From Spisula solida (Eukaryota; Mollusca; Bivalvia; Venerida; Mactridae), in the NCBI GenBank assembly GCA_947247005.1, contig OX365962.1, positions 7,475,201-7,539,200 of the forward strand: a stretch of DNA of 64,000 nucleotides, read 5' to 3'. The notes under the pieces are model-generated. The model searched no databases. It was not told where the DNA came from and saw nothing but the letters and a program-made list of their open reading frames with translations. Each line of letters opens with the position of its first letter. The first letter of the stretch is position 1. Positions 9,991-24,600 of this stretch are shown one piece after another. A program made the translations under genes and the position numbers.

Positions 9991-10454
9991 TTTGTCAGTT
10001 AATCATAGGCATACATCTGTATTTTACACGTTCATAAAGCATCCAAAAAAAGTTCAGTCACCAATTCAGCTGGGTACTCAGTACTGTATTATCAAAGAAC
10101 TCACACAAATCTTAAACTTACGCTCAGATTTAAATTCTTCATAACTCCTTAAGTAAATACACATTGTGGCAAAGAGTCGTTTAGTATTAATAACTATTCA
10201 GTCAATGAGCCTCTACAAAGAACATTTGACCCCAGTGTGAAGGTTTTAAAGAATATTTAAGAATTACGATTTCAGTAAGTGCATTGATAAAACAGTACCC
10301 AGTTCAGTTTCTCTCCTAGTGGGTGTGCAGCTAACAACGATCTGCGGCGCCCAGGAATATATCGAACATGTAACAGACACCGCCCGCACAGGTACCAATT
10401 CACATCTTGGTCTAGTAAAGTAGAGCATGTGGGTTATTCTTGCTTTCTTGAGAC
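9991..10454. other. Intergenic, nothing recognised
   Basis: Unique-looking AT-rich sequence between the HES gene and the first ZP gene. No coding frame was found. Confidence 0.5.
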
Positions 10455-10575
10455 ATTAAGCAGTAAGTAAGTAACTAAAGTCTTTATTTTACGAGGCTAA
10501 CATATTTACAATAATTACAATTATACAGACGGGGATTGAACCCGGAGCCTCTAGGCTACCACTCCCCACTTAATG
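10455..10575 (-). mobile_element. Degenerate tRNA-like SINE (minus strand)
   Basis: On the minus strand 'agtggtagcctagaggctcc' followed by 'gggttcaatccccgtctg' resembles boxes A and B. The tail side has a simple 'agtaagtaagtaact' run. Confidence 0.5.
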
Positions 10576-11148
10576 GAGCATCTGTATTCTTTTTTCGAGT
10601 TAAACAGTATACCCCGGTGCATTATTAGTAAGTATCTCCCTTTGTTTACCAGAGTAGAAAGAAAGCATATTGTCACTTCTATAATTCGCTGGCTAAAAAT
10701 GAAGTAGTACAACTGTCTAAAAACTCATGTTCGAAATCCAAACACTTATGTATGAGTGATCAAGCATGTTTTGATATACTTTATCCATGCGGATGAACTC
10801 TGCGTCCTTTAAAAGGTCACACCAGGGCAACATTTTATTAAGTCATAAAATATATCATTTTAATGAATATTGCGAAATTGTAATAATTGTGATCATAACT
10901 GTTAAATAGAATTTCCTTTTCTACTTTTGTGGTGCGTTCGTAATCAATAAATACATTTTTCGGATGTATTTTCAAAATTCGAAAATAATGACATCATTAA
11001 AGATATCAACGATTCTATATAAACACTTTCAATACAACATCCGATATAAGTTTGCGGTCATACAAACAGTTCCGATCGTATTCCATTAAACTCGATATAA
11101 CAATAACGATAAAATCAAAGGCGTTCCGCAATTAGCGTTCTTGTAAAG
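10576..11148. other. AT-rich upstream region of the first ZP gene
   Basis: No gene or recognised repeat. It leads into the TATA-box promoter of the first ZP gene. Confidence 0.5.
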
Positions 11149-11274
11149 TCATGTGACTAATGAACCGATGAGACTTGGGCAGATGAAGGTATAAAAGCAA
11201 AAATCCCTTAAAACTGGCACTCAAACACTCAGAATTATTTTTTCGACATTGTGTGCTGGAAATTTGATTGAAAG
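11149..11274 (+). promoter_or_regulatory. Promoter and non-coding first exon of ZP gene 1
   Basis: An E-box-like TCATGTGA (11149-11156) lies about 35 bp upstream of TATAAAAG (11190-11197). A likely start region 'ggcactcaaacactcag' sits 25-30 bp further on. The leader runs to 11274, where 'gaaag' meets a GT donor; the matching acceptor is at 12615-12616, ten bases before the start codon. The same order of E-box, TATA box, short leader and donor appears at 43641-43779 for ZP gene 2. Confidence 0.6.
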
Positions 11275-11651
11275 GTTTGTGTATATCTTTTTTACATTGG
11301 ATGAGTTCTGACCCTTAGATGAAACTTGGTACTTAACTTGAACTTTCTGGTTAAAAAATAGCATTGATTAAATTCTCTAACCTCGTACCTTAAAACGCCC
11401 ACTTTCGGAAAGCGAAAAAGGGTTATGGTATTTTTTAAACTAGTCACAAATAGAATTACTTAGATCTATGTGGCATTTCTGTTATATCATGACTATATTA
11501 CCTATAAATGCATATTAAAATATAACTAATAATCACAGTATGTTTTGATTGTACAAATTGACATGTTCACGGCGCAAACTTATTTGCCAAATCCATATCA
11601 AATTTCTGTCAAACTTAATATAATGACATGGTAGCTGCACTCTTTAGGTTA

Positions 11652-11805
11652 CAGTGTAGCAATACCACGTGACTTTTAACTACAGTTACAAGAAGAAATT
11701 TGTAAACATTGGAAAATAAAAAAGCCGTAAGTATTTTATTTCTACGTCGATGTCTATGAAATGTACGCCACGCTAAGGGGACAATTATTTGGTATTGCTA
11801 CACTG
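11652..11805. mobile_element. MITE 'cagtgtagcaataccacgtg', copy 1 (internally deleted foldback)
   Basis: The termini are 'cagtgtagcaataccacgtg' and 'ggtattgctacactg'. GGTTA is duplicated on both sides (11647-11651 and 11806-11810). The ends match those of the 6.6-kb transposon at 31281-37925. Confidence 0.85.
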
Positions 11806-12616
11806 GGTTAGTAACCCGAAGATGACTTATAGTTTTTACATATTTTATTACACACATAACATACTCGTATCGTTGTACAATTTCTATCACACTTTAAAGT
11901 ACATACGATTAAGGGTCGAGCCACTGTTAATAAAATTTAGTATTAGACTTTCCCCGTACCTCGATTTTATCTATTGCGTGCGCATACTAGAGGTGCGCTA
12001 TATTACCGTTATATCGGTAACCGTGGTATCATTTTCCCGCGGTACGATACCGCGGTATCATCCGAAATACCGGTATTTTATCAACAACATCCATGCTTTT
12101 AATTATTTTAATGTCATCTGTCGTAACAGCAAACTATAGCGTACATGTTGTCCCTATTGAAACCCTTGGGCTTGCCATACTATTATGCTTACTTTCTCGT
12201 AATTGCTTGTTGTTCAGTTTAATTCAAGTTACCGTATTATTTTACATACTCCTAATATTTCTCTAATCCTAGTCAAGTATAGTCGTTCTTAAAGAATAGC
12301 CAGGCTGAGAGTTTTCATTATATTCTGACCACTATACCATAGCTGTTGCTCTAACAATAAAGTCGGTGTTATTCATATGACGCGTTATAGTTCTCGAGTG
12401 TATGTAACACCATTGTACTTGCACGTACGTAGGATTCTGATCGCCGCTTTAGTAACACGGATTCTGAAGTATTTTAGTCCGTGGATTGGTAAAAAGATGC
12501 ATGTTTCAATATTTTAGGTTCATTCACTCTCTTAATTGTTCAGTTCTGCTTCCGTAGGTGAATCTAAATTACCGGAAGATTCCGATTCGATAGTTTATCT
12601 CTTTTTTTGTTTTCAG
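11806..12616. other. First intron of ZP gene 1, mostly unique
   Basis: Near 12000-12070 there is a cluster of CCGCGG/ACCGGT-type short palindromes, including 'gataccgcggtatc'. Otherwise nothing was recognised. Confidence 0.5.
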
Positions 12617-12625
12617 ATAAAGAAA

Positions 12626-15600
12626 ATGAATCTATTGCTGTCAATCGTTGTTGCCTTGATGTCTAGTCTTGGTTACGTCACAAGTCAAACAGGTACGTAG
12701 ATATAATGATTGTTCATGTTATAGATAGAGCACTGGTCCCGATTACCCGTAGCATTTCAAGCAGAAATCTCAGCTCAAAGATTTTGCTCAAATTAGAGTC
12801 TGAATACGAGCTCTTTAAATGTGACTGTCATGAACTAAGAATACTATTTTCCGTTTTGTGATGCAAATTCTGAATCTAGCCTCCCAGTGAAATTACCGAA
12901 ACGATACTTGGCAACATTTGAGATGAGATGTTTCGGCACCTGAACTAGTTTATATCATGTAGTTGAGGTAGTTAAGGTATTCTATACTAGTATATGGTTT
13001 GACGCAGCATTGCCAAAAGTTCTCAAAACCTTCTAAAAAATTAGAAATTATTTTCAGAATCGAAAATTTGATCAAATTCAGTCAATCGTTTGTGAAATCG
13101 GGGCCTGGATAATAGCACCGAGTGTTCAAAATTAATTTATAGGCCGACTTATAAGCAATATCGACTTATAAACAGTAACATACAGTAGATAAATAAATAC
13201 AAAGAAAAAACAAGGTCTTCTTCAGGGGAATCATGTAGTTGAGGTAGTTAAGGTATTCTATATATGGTTATGAGCAGCACTGGCAAAAGTTCTCAAAACC
13301 TTCTAAAAATAAGAAGCTATGCATCCATGCTACTATACAGCTAAACAATGTGAATAAAATTAAAGTGTTGCATTCTCCTGAAGAAGACCTTGTTAGGTCG
13401 AAATATTGAGCAAATAGAATGAACTATCTACAAATATTATAGTGATCCCCTTTTAGGGATATTTTACAACTATAGAATAGTATTTATTTTTAACCTACTT
13501 CTTAGAACTCAATAACTACACCATATTTTCAGTTATATTTTTTTTGCTGACAAGTAAAAGTATTAAAAGTAATAAGCGGATTTAGCTCAGTGGTAACGCA
13601 CTGGGCTGTCAATCCAGAGGTCGTGGGTTCAATCCCTGGCATCGGAACTTGACATTTCTGAAATATTTATAATATTTCCCGCTCTGACCGTGTGGTCTGA
13701 AAAGTATCTGGAAGTGTCAGGAAGCTGTGTATCGGTGCTGTACACCGGGCACATTAAAGAACCAGACTGTCTATTCGACATAAGAGCCAGGCGCACCTCT
13801 GCAGCGCCGGACATGCCTGTATCTAATGTCTCTCTTTCCCTTCAGGGGCTTTCTCTCAGTCTGTCCCTCTGGTCAGATCATGCTGTATCTGCACTGGTAG
13901 AGGATGCACCTGCGCCCTTGTGGCTGCAACATGGGTAAAGTGCCTTTGAACGTGCGTTCGCATGAAAAGGGCGCTATATAAATCTGGTATATTTATTTTA
14001 TTTTTTTAGTAGAAACGCTTTGTTGGGAAACGGACTGTTGACTTCAGCAAGGCGCAAATAAAAATTGTTTGGATTAATTTCAGATTTGGAGGTGACGGCT
14101 TGTATGCAGACGGAGGTCACGTTTAACGTCATTGAAGGAACAGCGGGCGGTATTGTCTTCCTGGAAGGAACTGACGACCCAAGTGGTTGTGCGCCAGTAC
14201 TTGCTGGGGATTTATCGGAGACTTTTACCATGCACTTCGGTACATGCAATGTGGCCGTGCCACCCAGTGGTGTAAGTGGGCATGGCAATATTTTTTAATT
14301 TTTTTTTGAATGCCGAGCATAGCCTTTATTTGCCAGTTAGCTTTCCGCTTAAATATGGCAGGCATATATAAGTGTGCGTTTCGAACCCGGGTGGCTAGAT
14401 TAGATGGCAAGCGCACTTACCATTGAGCTACGGAGGCCACACTATTAGTTGCCCGATTGGCCTATTTCTGTACATATTCTAACGGAATGATTATAGTAAC
14501 ATAGTGTATGAACGAGTCAACGTCCGGTTATCGCAATAAATCATACACGTTGAATTGTATAGGTCTACAAATTAGTCATTCAGTGACTGGAAATCACGGA
14601 TGCTTTTGTTCGCAATAAGTCATACACGTTGAATTGTATAGTCTACCAATTAGTCAGACAGTGACCAGAAATCGCGGATGGTTTTGCTCGCAATAAGGCG
14701 TACAAGTTGAATTGTATAGTTTCCCAATAAGTCAGACAGTGACCAGAAATCGCGGATGCTTTTGCTTGCAATAAGTCATACAAGTTGAATTGTATATTTT
14801 CCCAATAAGTCATACAGTGATTAGGTTTATACGCTGTGAGTAATACCCTTCGTAACACGAAATGTGTCAAATAGATCATTTTTAAGTCAAATATTCTTGC
14901 AGGAGCGTGAACGTTCAACAGTCGCATTATATAATACACAGTTTATATTATACAGACAGTAGAATACTGAAACTTCATAAAGGAGGGGGGTGGCGTTTTT
15001 AAGGCTAGTCCAATAGAAATCTATATAATCGATGTTTAATAAACCATGTGTAATTGATGTTTTAAAGTCAAGTATAACATTGCGGGCCACATCAAATTTT
15101 ATTCACGTTATCTTAAGTCGTTGAAAAAGGATGAACTTCAAATTGATAAAATTGCTTAATTTTTACCTCGCGAAAATATATGACCATATACCAACGTTTG
15201 TTTGTCAATTTCAGACCCTCATTGACTTTGTGATTATCGTTCAGGCGTTGCCGATCATCAACACTATAACTGATAAACGGTATAAGGTCGAATGTACTTT
15301 TAATGACGGGACGTCCACAGTATCCGTCACCTTAAAAACGTCGTAAGTACCTTCTATAGTCCAATTCATTACATGTATACAAACAGTTGTACAAATAGCC
15401 ATCATAATTTACAACAATACTTAAAATGAATGGTCAATCTAAAAAGATTTGTATTAGACTAATAGTAATTGTCCTCACTACTATTCCATATTTACATGTA
15501 ATAAAAAATATGGTACATATGCTAATCGTGGTATAATATTATATAATTATCGAATGTTTATCTAAAATTTCATTATAAATTACTGTGTAAAATTTGACAA

Positions 15601-18600
15601 ATAATTAGGGAAGCGCACAAAATATGCTAAGCCGGTAAAAATAGTTAATAACATGTATCATCTCTAATCAGATTAGCATGTTCCGTAGTCCTTATGAGTT
15701 GGTAAAGAACGTAACGCTCGTGTTCGTATAGTGGCTTTATTCATTTAGTTTGTTACACAGTTCATAACATAGTACTTTACAAGTTCAACAGCATAAGTCA
15801 ACTTTTCAACTCTAAACATAATGTCCAGGCTTATGACCCAAGCTACTTGCTTGTTGACGGCCCACACCTAACTGATCTCTAACTCCACTCCACTGACTCT
15901 CTACTAAACTCAAACTCAACTGAAATCACCAGTCACATGGTCGATCTTATATTTGACCAGCCTAGACTGATGTTAAGAATACACTTCCTCAATACATTGA
16001 CAAGTGTATGCTCTAGGCTGTCTGGTTTTAGTGTATGGACATTGAAATATATTGACATATATATAACTTCAAATCTATATTTATGCACGGTCAATAGGAA
16101 AGTACATTGAAATTAATATTATATAATCAGCTATCCCTCAATCATTACACTACAATTCATGAACAGATTAGCAAATATAACTTATCATTGCATAAAATAT
16201 CATAAGTCTAAAGCAATAAATGCATAATCTAAAAAAAGAATATAATTTTAAAAGTGCTATATGCCTGTTGTGATAAGCAGATAGACATAATATGAAACCA
16301 AGATTTCATATATGTGTATGTGAACAAAACAGTCATAAGACAGGCTTCCATTTTATATATATACATGAGCCAGTCTCCAGGAAAACCTGCTATAATGACA
16401 TTATGTAATTATCATTTTGTAACAAGGTTTGTAAAAGCTCTAATATAAGAAAAAAATACATATCCATTGATTCTATTTTATATAGTTTACTCATATAGTA
16501 CTATACCTTAGCTTTAAATTTTCCCATGAATTATGTCGAAATCACTTACTTCGTTGCTATGGTGACCAATTTCGGAAAAGTACTCATAGTGAGAAAAACG
16601 AGGAATTATTTGTTTAAAACAAGTGTAGCCTTTCTCTGAATGCGAACAAATTTTATTTTGGTAAATATTTAAAAAATCAAAAGATGCTGCTAAAATGTGA
16701 TACCATTTTGAACAATTCATGTCAATAATTTATCAAATGGTCTAATTATGAAATACGTGTTATAGTTACGTCAATTAATGTTTGAATGACGTTTGCGACG
16801 TCACACCAAAAAGCAACCAATGGGGACACTTCAAAAACAGCTGTAACTTCCTTAAAAAGCAAGATATTAACAAAATTTCTTTTGTATTTTGCTTCATAAA
16901 GATTATTCTTTCAAGCTCTGGAAAATCTCAAAATAAATATTTTTGTCAAAATAGCAGGTTTTCCTGGAGACTGGCTCACATGTATATACTCTTAACAATC
17001 TACTGACCTATTGACCTGATTGACCTATAATACTTACAATAGAGTCTACATCAAAAAAATATATTTACAAAATTGAGAGACAGATCATTAACTATCACAC
17101 GCATATTTTCTTCTCTCTTCTAATATGAGGTGGCAGGATTTGGCAGATTCTTTGACAATCTTACAGTCGGACAATAAAAACTTGTCACTATCTGATAAAT
17201 TATGAAACCCAATTCTACAGTCGTTCGCTTATCACAACATGTTAGTTTATACTAATTTTTTTATACTAATTAGTATAAATCACAACACGTATTGCTTATG
17301 TTATCGTATAAAGGACATTTAAAGTCACATTATCTCTCCCAAAACATTTTCTCTGATCATCCAACAAAATAGACTAAATATAAAGAATTAGGATGTTTTT
17401 CACAAATGACCTATAATTGACGACAGAATGTCAGCTATATCTGTCGAAATAGTATGCCAAAAATCCCATTTAGTAAAATGTATGGATGACAAAATACTAA
17501 TTTTGCAAGAGTTGCTCCCCTCAGACTTTAAATTTTCCTTTTATTGTTTACATTTCGTTGTTTTGTTTACAAACCAACTAGAGGCTTTATTTCGTTTTCT
17601 TCCATCTTATGGTGTTTTTAACCTTTGGGACTCAACTAAAGTGCTCAAAATGAATCATTTTGCAGATAGGTTGCCAAGCTATTGATTTTTGAAAATAGCC
17701 ATTTAAGGCATAATGGGACTTTAAGCAAAACATGCATACCGGACAGATTCTATCATTCACTGCAAGACCTTCATATCTTCCAGTCTCAAGACGAATCGGG
17801 GCTATCCCGCATCGAAACTTAGCCAGTGCCGATCTGTGTTTCATAGGCATCACAATCTTAAGATATTCTTCAGTTTCAAAACTAAATTTAAAATTTCTAT
17901 ATGTTCTAAGCTTATTACCCTGATTATTTGGTCTGATCATACAATGTAGAAACCCAATCCACTCATCTAGATATTGGTCCATAAAACTGTCCTGTATTGC
18001 ATATGATCATAGTTAATAAAATGGCAAATAACGCAGTTGACAATAAACACCAAATATTTTCACACCACTGATTAATTAGATTAAGTGTAGGGTACAATAT
18101 ACAAACCACGTGATCACACACCGCGATCTGTGTATCAGTACACACGTACATGTACTTACTGACAAAAAATAAAATTAGAAAAAATAGTGAAATAAAAACG
18201 CATAGGGAAGCAAGAAGACAAATACATAATTTAAATATAAAATAATTGGAAGTAAGATTTAACTTTCTAGTTTACTTAAATAACTAGATAAATGTTGTGA
18301 GTTAACTATAAATAGGTGAAACTATCATTTTAAAAGACCATGTAACGCTTAAAATGGTATTATTTGTACAGAACTCAATGCGACTCGAGCTCAAAATTAG
18401 TTATTTATTTTAATCGCTTAGGGAAGCAAAAAGATCATATTCAATTTTATTAAAAAATATTTTGAAGTAAACTGCAAAGATTGCAGTTTACTTAAATAAC
18501 TGGATAAATATTGTCAAATAATGCTGTTGATAACTTTTGATGAGTTTTTGACAATTAAAATGACTCTTTATTAAAAGATACAGAATATATAGCTCAGATA

Positions 18601-21600
18601 AAGGAAACTAGTAATAGGGTTAAATCTCAATATATTTTGGAAGATCGAACTCTAAACATAGAAATAGAAAACATTCATATAAAAGATATTGAGTTCACAA
18701 GAAATGACAGATTATTTCTTGAAACTTTACTTATGGAGATTCGAGGTCAAACAATATCGTATGCTTCTCATAAAAAGAAACTCGACACAAATAAACAAAT
18801 AAAGTTAGTTAATGAAATAAACAATCTACAAAATGAAAGTAGAAACAACTCACAAATAATTGAGGAAAAAATAATGAATTATTAGAATTAAGAAAAAAAT
18901 ATTTAAATGATAAACTTGTACGATCACGTGCAAAATGGATCACTGAAGGTGAAAAAACGACTAATTATTTCTGTAACTTAGAAAATAGAAACTATGTTTC
19001 AAAAACAATGTCAAAACTTTACTCTAAATCAGGGAGTTTACTGCAGGATCAATCTGAAATCTTAAATGAAACCAAAGAACATTACAAATCGCTTTATTCA
19101 GATATACCTTCAGACAATGTAGAGATTAGCTCTTTAATTGATTATTACACCATATTAAAAATAAATGAAATAGAAAAGGGGAACTTTGAAAAAGATTTAT
19201 CTTATGACGAAATGCTCACAAGTTTTAAAAAAACACATCTGGAAGAAGTGGCTTTACAACTTCATTTTATAAATTCTTTTGGAATGATATTTGATATTTC
19301 TTAGTAAGGTCAATCAATGAAGCTTTTAAAGTTAAAGAGTTATCTGTAACACTCAAGCAAGGTATAATAACATGCATTCCAAAAGGTGACAAAAGCAAAT
19401 TATAACTAAAGAACTGGAGACCAATCTCGCTTCTAAATATATCATATATGATTGCATCATCCGCTATTGCGGCACGCCAAAAAAATGTATTACCAAATAT
19501 CATAAACGAAGATCAAAGTGGGTTTCTTCAAAAACGCTTTAAACCGGTGGGGAACTTCTGTATTGCTTGCAATTCTTAATGACTTGTTCATTACGTCATA
19601 TCTCGATTTGTTCAACTACGTCATTTTACTAATTGAAAGTAGGTCATACGACTATACGGGCCTTTCAACGTTTTAATACTGTTATTTAACTTTTGAGGCT
19701 AAAGGCTGCTAAAACTATGTAGTTCAGCAGTTTTACTGTTGTAACTAGGTCATTCAGCGTAGGCCCTTCCGCCTTTTGTTTGCTGAATCTTTTCTACTGG
19801 GTCATTCAGCTAGTTATAATTTATTATACTTTTCGACAGCTTGGACTTGGGCGGATCTGCGCTTGTTAAGTTGTGCATTGTGCTTTGTGTGTTTTAATGT
19901 TTTCTGTGCTCGGCTGGTTAAGTTGAGTGCTGCCTTCCCTGTCTGACTTAATATAATAGTTTTTATAGGTGACAACATACGAGTAATATACGACATCATG
20001 TTCTACGCTGAAATAAATAACAAACCTGGAATGCTGCTACTTTTAGATTTTGCTACAGCTTTTGACTCGCTATCATGGAAATTTATGTATAAAGTATTGT
20101 CTTTCTTTAACTTTGGACTTAACTTTATCAATTGGGTTAAACTGTTCTACACAAATATTTCTTCTAGTGTTACGATCAATGGACACCTGTCTCAATGGTT
20201 TACAGTACATCGCGGTTGCAGACAAGGTGACCCTCTATCTCCATACCTGTTTATATTATGTGCAGAAATTATATCTATATTGATAAGACAAAACAACAAT
20301 ATTAAGGGTTTGAATGTTAATGGAACAGAATGTTTAGTTTCACTATATGCAGATGATACTACCCTAATACTAGATTGTACAGAAATGTCGATAAGAACAA
20401 CGATGTCAGTGTTAACATTTTATGCTAGTATCTCAGGCCTTAAGATAAACATTGATAAAACTAAAGCTGTCTGGATAGTCTCCTTTAAAAATAGAAATAC
20501 TATCATTTGCCCTGACTTAGGTATAAATTGGGAAATGAATAGCTTTAAATTACTTGGAATCAAATTTTCTAAAGATCTCGAAGAAATGACCGAAATTAAC
20601 TATCAGAATAACATCAATGACATCAAAAGGTTATTTACAGTATGGTCGAAAAGAATACTGACTCCAATTGGCAGAAATGTAATAATTAAAACATTGGCAA
20701 TATCAAAAATAAATCATTTAATACTCAGTTTATCTAACCCTAACATTGACACAATTAAAAATTAAAAACTATGATTTTTAAATTTCTATGGAATAATAAA
20801 CCAGATAAAGTCAAGAGAAATTGTATTATACAAGACTATAGTCTAGGAAGGTTAAGAGTACTTGATCTAGAAAACTTTAATGCCTTAAAAATAACTCGGC
20901 TTAGAAGATATCTTACAAACTCCACTAAATATTATAAACTGGTCTAAGAACTGTGTCCTAATATAACACTTCATAGTGTATTTGGCAGTGATTTTGGAAC
21001 GAAAATTGTTACAAATACACATAACAAATTTCGGAAAGATGTCCTATAAAGCTACACACAGTTAGTAGAAAAACGTGCAATAAATTCTTGGCAAGACTTT
21101 ATACATTTACCAATTTAGCTTAATAACATTTTTTAGGATTGGAGGGCAAAGTTTTTATTACAAAAAGTATCTTGATAAAGGAATAGTTCTCGTAAATGAC
21201 GTTCTAGATTCAAATGGAAATTACTACACATATAAAATTTTACAACAAAAATTATTGCAAGTACAAACAAACTTTTTACAATATAAAAGCCTTATCAATG
21301 CCATAAAGGCAGGCTGTAACAAATATGCAATTACTCCTAAACAAACTGAAAAAGTGCATACCAACCAACCTTTACACATTAAACATATTACTAACGCCAA
21401 GAAGGGTTGTAGAAATATATATGACTCCTTAATCAGCAAAAGAGAGACGATAACATCAAAATCAAAATGGGAAACAGAGTTAAATCTACCAGAACAATTT
21501 GGATGGAAATACATTTTTAATTCCCATTTCAAAATTACTAAAGATTCAAACCTACAATGGTTCCAATATAGAATTATTCATAGGATATTAGGCACTAACT

Positions 21601-24600
21601 CATTGTTATTTAAAATGAATCTCTGTATTACTAATATTTGTAACTTTTTGTAATCAAGAAGAAGAAACTTTATGCCACTTATTTTACGAATGTCATTTTG
21701 TGTCCCAATTTTGGCAATAACTAAAACAATGGGCAAATAATTTTAACCCAGAAATAAGAATAAATTGGTCACAGTGTGACATTCTCCTTGGATGCCCAAA
21801 TATCCAGACAGTAACAAATGTAGTATTAAATACTGTATTATTAATAGCAAAAAAATATCTGTACATGTAAAATGAAATCTGGCATACCTAACCTGACAAA
21901 TTGCAAAAAAATATTTACTATCTCACTTAAGAGTAGAACGATACATAGCCAAAACGTCCTATTCTACACACAACTTCAATAAGAAATGGAACTGTTACAT
22001 GGCAGCACTGGAAGGAGACCCTTCGTGAATTCATCTCCTCACCACAAATCACAAAACTGTATAACGATAAGATCGTGTAAAGATTAAATGCAAACATGCT
22101 TTTTGTTTTTCCTATTTTAACAGCAATGGAAAACACAACACCATACCTAACCCTTGCCTTTTATTTTTTTCCAGTTTTGTTTGTCCGTTTGTGCAAAATT
22201 TGTCGTTATATACATGTATACAGTAATATTTTGTAAAAATTATACTTGTAATGTAAGTTGCTGAAATTGGCGTGATGAACACCAAAACAAACTATTGATT
22301 ATAACTTATTATACATGCGTGCCGAATTAAAGTTCACATAGTAAAAAGTTCATTAAAAAAATAGACAGTTTTTCTGATTTTAAAATTACATGACACGTCA
22401 AAAAGTCAGACAAAAGTTAACTTACCTTTATTATGCCTTTTTTAGCTGAGTAAATATACCAAGTTATATTGTGAACACTTGTGTTTTGTAAACTTAATTT
22501 TGAAACTGTAGCTTACTATAGTGTTCCCAGGATAATGTGATATCTACAAACATCAAGCGGTTTGGTCAACTATTGCAAAATTGGTTTTACAAATTAATAA
22601 AGTAAACAGATAAGGCCAGTATTGTACTCAAATCATCACTGATAAATCATACACATCTGATAAGTCCACCTGTGTGGAATATACAAAATGTTCCCGTCTT
22701 TCACATTATCCTGGGCGCACCATAAGATTCTTATTTATTCTTTGTAAAATTCATGCTCAGTATCAATATACATGTTATGTTCTGTTTGTGTTCATGCTTA
22801 TCATGTGTTATATCAGCAATGAAATGAATAATTACAAAACAAAAGTTTTGATGAGTTAAAGTCACATTATCTCTCCCAAACAATTTTCTCCGATCATCCA
22901 ATAAATAGACTAAATATAAAGAATTAGGATGTTTTTCACAAATGACCGATAATTGACGACATAATGTCAGCTCTATCTGTCGAAATAGTATGCCAAAAAT
23001 CACTTCTAGTAAAATGTATGGGTGACAAAATACTAATTTTGCAAGAGTTGCTCCCCTTACACTTTAAATTAATGCATTTATTGTTTACATTTCGTTGTTT
23101 TGTTTACAAACCAACCAGAGGCTTTATTTCGTTTTTTCCATCTTATGGTGTTTTCAACCTTTGGGACTCAACTAAAGTGCTCAAAATGCATCATTTTGCA
23201 GATCGGTTGCCATGCTATAGCTTTTTGAAAATAGCCATTTAAGGCATAATGGGACTTTAAAGATTTCTCCACTCTATATGTCAATAGGCGTAAAGTGACC
23301 GATAACGGCTAATCGAGCGTCTCGTTCAGGTGTTAATAAGGGAGACAATTTCGCAAATAACCCAGCAAAATGACTTAGAATTCTGGGTATGAGAGAATTC
23401 GACAAAATCCCCGACCTTCTATTAGCATACTTTAACAGCTGGTATCTTGTCTATAGTTATTCAAATTGGTGTCTTTAATAATGGTATAGCACAGATAATT
23501 TGACATGATCCTGACCTTTATGCATGAATATATTACAAGGTTCTTGCGTTGAATATATGAATTTCCGCGAGCATACCGTGCAAAATCGGTCCTTTAGATT
23601 TGTGTTGGTAATACACCTCGAGCGTCTTCGTGATACTTTCCGCTTATAAAAACATACAACCGGGATTATAAATATAGACAAGAAATCAGCTGTTAAATTA
23701 TGCTAATTAAAGTTCGAGAGTCGTGTCAAATTCTCTGGACTATACATGTTTTGATGTTTATAGCCCGAAAACAGTTCGTTTTCCTGATCAAAATACCATT
23801 TTACCATAATCAGCGAAATTTAATACCCGCGAAAAGTCACGATTTTACAATATACATTATTAATGTTACCCCCTCTATTTCAGATTGACTGACCCCATAT
23901 CATATATAGACCGCGTGTTTAACAATCAACCGGAACCGCAAATGAAATTATATTTTGACTCGGATGATACGCTGGCACCGTCTCCAGGAGACGCTAGTAT
24001 TCCATTTGGTGAACAACTCAAGTTAAAAATCAATCTAATACAAGAAATACGTAAGTATAAAAAAGACTCTGCAGGGGCGGGGATTACAACTAATACTTAC
24101 ACTCAGCACTCAACACTCAACACTCAAATATTGAAATTCATTCTTTTGAGTTTCATAGCAACATTTCATCACAACCATCAGTTGTAATAATGTTAAATAG
24201 GTACTAAATATTATTTTTGGCTTATTTTATAGTGTAACATGGTGTATTTGTGAGCTGTAATTATAATGTATCAGTCTGAGTGCTGAGTGTGGCACTCAGA
24301 TTCAATAATTACATATATACCCCATAATAAGTACAAAATGGCATAGAATATGTATCAAATGTTATTTTTACCACTCATATAACAATTCAATATATTTTCA
24401 TCATCTAGAGTTGCAATCTATGACATATAACAGCTCATTATACAACATTATCAATATTTAAGTTCTGAGTGTTGAGTGTAAGTATTCGTTGTAATCCCGG
24501 CCCCATAATTGTTTCTTCAGGGTATTTTCAGGTACCTGTTCAGTGTTGCAGCTCCAACTCCAGGACCACTCGTATAGCACTTATTGCAGGGATAAGTTTA

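Noticed and set aside
12000..12070. Cluster of CCGCGG and ACCGGT palindromes as a regulatory site
   Set aside because: Only one short perfect palindrome (14 bp), no second copy in the window and no known binding motif matched; too little to call.
13690..13938. 82-codon frame as a gene
   Set aside because: It lies entirely inside a SINE.
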